Assembly (NCBI GenBank): GCA_950022655.1
Contig: OX465580.1
Coordinates: 2,465,122-2,529,121, forward strand
Origin: Alentia gelatinosa
Taxonomy: Eukaryota; Annelida; Polychaeta; Phyllodocida; Polynoidae
Reading direction: 5' to 3'
Length of the DNA: 64,000 nt
Shown: in pieces, positions 56,601 through 59,600 of the stretch
Layout of the letters: the number at the start of each line of letters is the position of its first letter
Position numbering within the stretch: the stretch's first letter is position 1
The notes under the pieces: generated by a model
What the model was told of the DNA's origin: nothing
The model's database searches: none
Seen by the model: only the letters and a program-made list of their open reading frames with translations
Program-made: the position numbers and the translations under genes

Positions 56601-59600
56601 CTTACTCTGTGATTATGGTTCGTAATTAATCTTGTTGGTTCATGGCTAGTGATTATGGCTCGTAATTTAATCGTTGATAGTTCATACTTAGAGATTATGG
56701 CTGTGTATTTTATGTTGTCAGTAAAAACTTAGAGATTATGGCTGCACAGTTGATCTTGTTGGTTCTTACTCTGCGATTATGGCTTGTAATTTAATCTTGT
56801 TGGTTCATGTCTAATGATTATGGCTTATAATTTAATCTTTGTCAGTTCATACTTAGAGATTATGGCTCGTAATTTAATCTTGTCAGTTCATACTTTGAGA
56901 TTATGGCTGTGTATTTAATCTTGTCAGTTCATACTTTGAGATTATGGCTGTGTAATTTAATCTTTGTCAGTTCATACTTAGAGATTATGGCTCGTAATTT
57001 AATCTTTGTCAGTTCATACTTAGAAATTATGGCTGTGTATTTGATCTTTGTCAGTTCATACTTTGAGATTATGGCTGTGTATTTAATCTTGTCAGTTCTT
57101 GCTCTGAGATTATGGCTGTGTATTTAATCTTGTCAGTTTTATTTGATTGTTTTGTTAATCTTCCAGGTGAAGGATGGACTGAACGCGTTGCCGACCACAC
57201 CGCAGGAGAAGGCCGACTGCTCCAAGATACTCAGTCCCCAGGAGCTGCACCAAATTGTTGTCGGTAAGTTTTCCTTCGGCCTTTGTGTTATTTTTAATTT
57301 ATTTTATCAGAGATGTCAGTTTTCCATTTTTCCGTGTAAATCCACGTTTTTCATATTCAGACTATTCAATTGCTTTTCTTTACGTCAAACAAAGATAATC
57401 TTGATTTAGCCTCATTTACTCCAATAGAACAGTGGTATGAACTTCCCCACAGTCCCATGCCATGGCCGACAAGGACATATTATCCAAGTTTTTCCAGTCT
57501 CTCTAAGGCAGAAAAATCCATATGAAAAATATTTCCACTTTTTTCCTTGACCTCAACTGACATCCCTGTTTTATGGGAGTTATATATAATCACTATCAGA
57601 CTAGGATCAACTTGTATTATTTGTCAGAGATGGCAGTTTTCCTATTTTCCAAGGAAATCCTTGTTTTTATTTTCAGTTTATAAAATCTATTTTTCTTGTG
57701 TAAAACAAAGACAGAGTAAATTGGGCCTCATTCACACCAATAGACAGTGGTTCGAATCTCCCCACACACCGCAGCAACATTCCATGACAAATAATGATGT
57801 TTTCCATGGCCAACATTTATGTTGGATGGAAACTGAGTTCGCATTTTCTACTGCGATCCATGTATAGACTTAATGTAAATGTATTTTCTCAGTCTCTCTG
57901 AGGCAGTAAATTCCACATGAAAATATTTCCTCTTTTTTCATGACCCCAACCGACATCCCTGAAATTTGAAAGTATACGTGGCGTTAACCTTAATGCTGTC
58001 ACGACCACTGGTAGAAGGAACAGTGAACACTGCAGACTTTGATATTTATTCACATAGTGTGATCTTTGTTGGAAATTTTAAAAAGAAATGATAAAAAGAT
58101 TGCGCTACCTTCAAGTCTATCTTATATGTTCATAAAATTCTGTCCTGCCCTGGACCACGGCTGTCATACTGCTACAATGCCCCTGAAGTGTTCTACCTAC
58201 ATCACATTGAACTCTTTTAAAAGAAAGATGATATCAATAAAGAAGATAAAAAAAAACCTAAAATAACACAACTCCATCATTCACATGTAGATCTTTGTCT
58301 GAGCCCCTGCACAGGACCCCGACGATAGACTCCGGTCAGGTGTGTCTTCGGTCAGTGAGTCAAAGCCAACTTAACATCGTCAATAACCTTAACGCTGGAG
58401 AGCCGGGAAGATGGGAAGTGAATGCTTCCTACGGTCAAACTACGGGATGATTTTTACGTACCCCCTTCCTTCGCACACATTTTTATCTCAATCTCGATAC
58501 ATGAACCCTAATGATAGACTTTAGTTATGTGTCTGCCCGATACAACTTGACACACGAGCCCTGACTTTGGTCATCTGTATCTTATCAAGATAAACACATT
58601 CATTCCTACACATATTTTCATCTCAACCCAAACACAGGACCTCCGGTGATAGATTTTTCAAACAGTGAGTCATTGCAACAACCATAACAAGCCCTCAGCT
58701 TTTTTACATATTTCCATCATTCAAGTACCCCCAAGGATAGACTTTGGTTAGGTGTGCGTGAGATTAAGGAGTCGGCACGAAGTGAACATCGTCAACAACC
58801 ATAACCAGCTCCAAACTGCCCTCAGCTTTTTACGTATAAGCTTTATACATACCTCCATCATTCAAACACTTATCTTTGTCTCAACCTTCACACAGGACCC
58901 CCAACGATAGACTTCGGTCAGGTGTGTCTGCGGTCAGTGAGTCAGCGTGAACTGAACATCGTCAACAACCTCGACCAACACATCCACATCGTGGTGCATG
59001 TGGACTGCCGCGAGCTGCGACAGACCAGCCCGCTCTCTCAGGTTGTCCCGCCGGGCTCCAAGGCCCTGCTGCCCCTCATCTTCGACTCCGGCAACAAAGG
59101 TTACTTCCAGCGCTCCCTGGACTTTACCATCAACGGCTTCTACAAGAACCATGTGACAGTGTTCGCTGAGGTGGTTCCGGTGTCGCTGCAGTTGTCCACT
59201 GAGGAGCTGTTTCTGGAGCCCAGTCTCGGCTTGCCCGTTGACGCCGGTACGTTTACTCTCTTTCTGCATAGCCTCTAGATTTTACAGCAAGTAAACATTG
59301 TTACTTCTATTACCTTTTGATTTTAAAGCATGTAAATATCATTAGTTCTATTACCTGTAGATTTTAAAGCAATTAAGTATTGTTAGTTCTATTACTTCTA
59401 GATTTTAAAGCAAGTAAACATTGTTAGTTCTAGTACCACTAGATTTTAAAGAAAGTAAACATTGTTAGTTCCCTTACCTCTAAATTTTAACATTAGTAAA
59501 CGTTGTTCATTGTATTACTTCTAGATTTTAAAACTAGTCAATATTGTTAATATATTAATATTGTTAGTTCTATTACCTCTAGATTTTAAAGTTAGTAATC

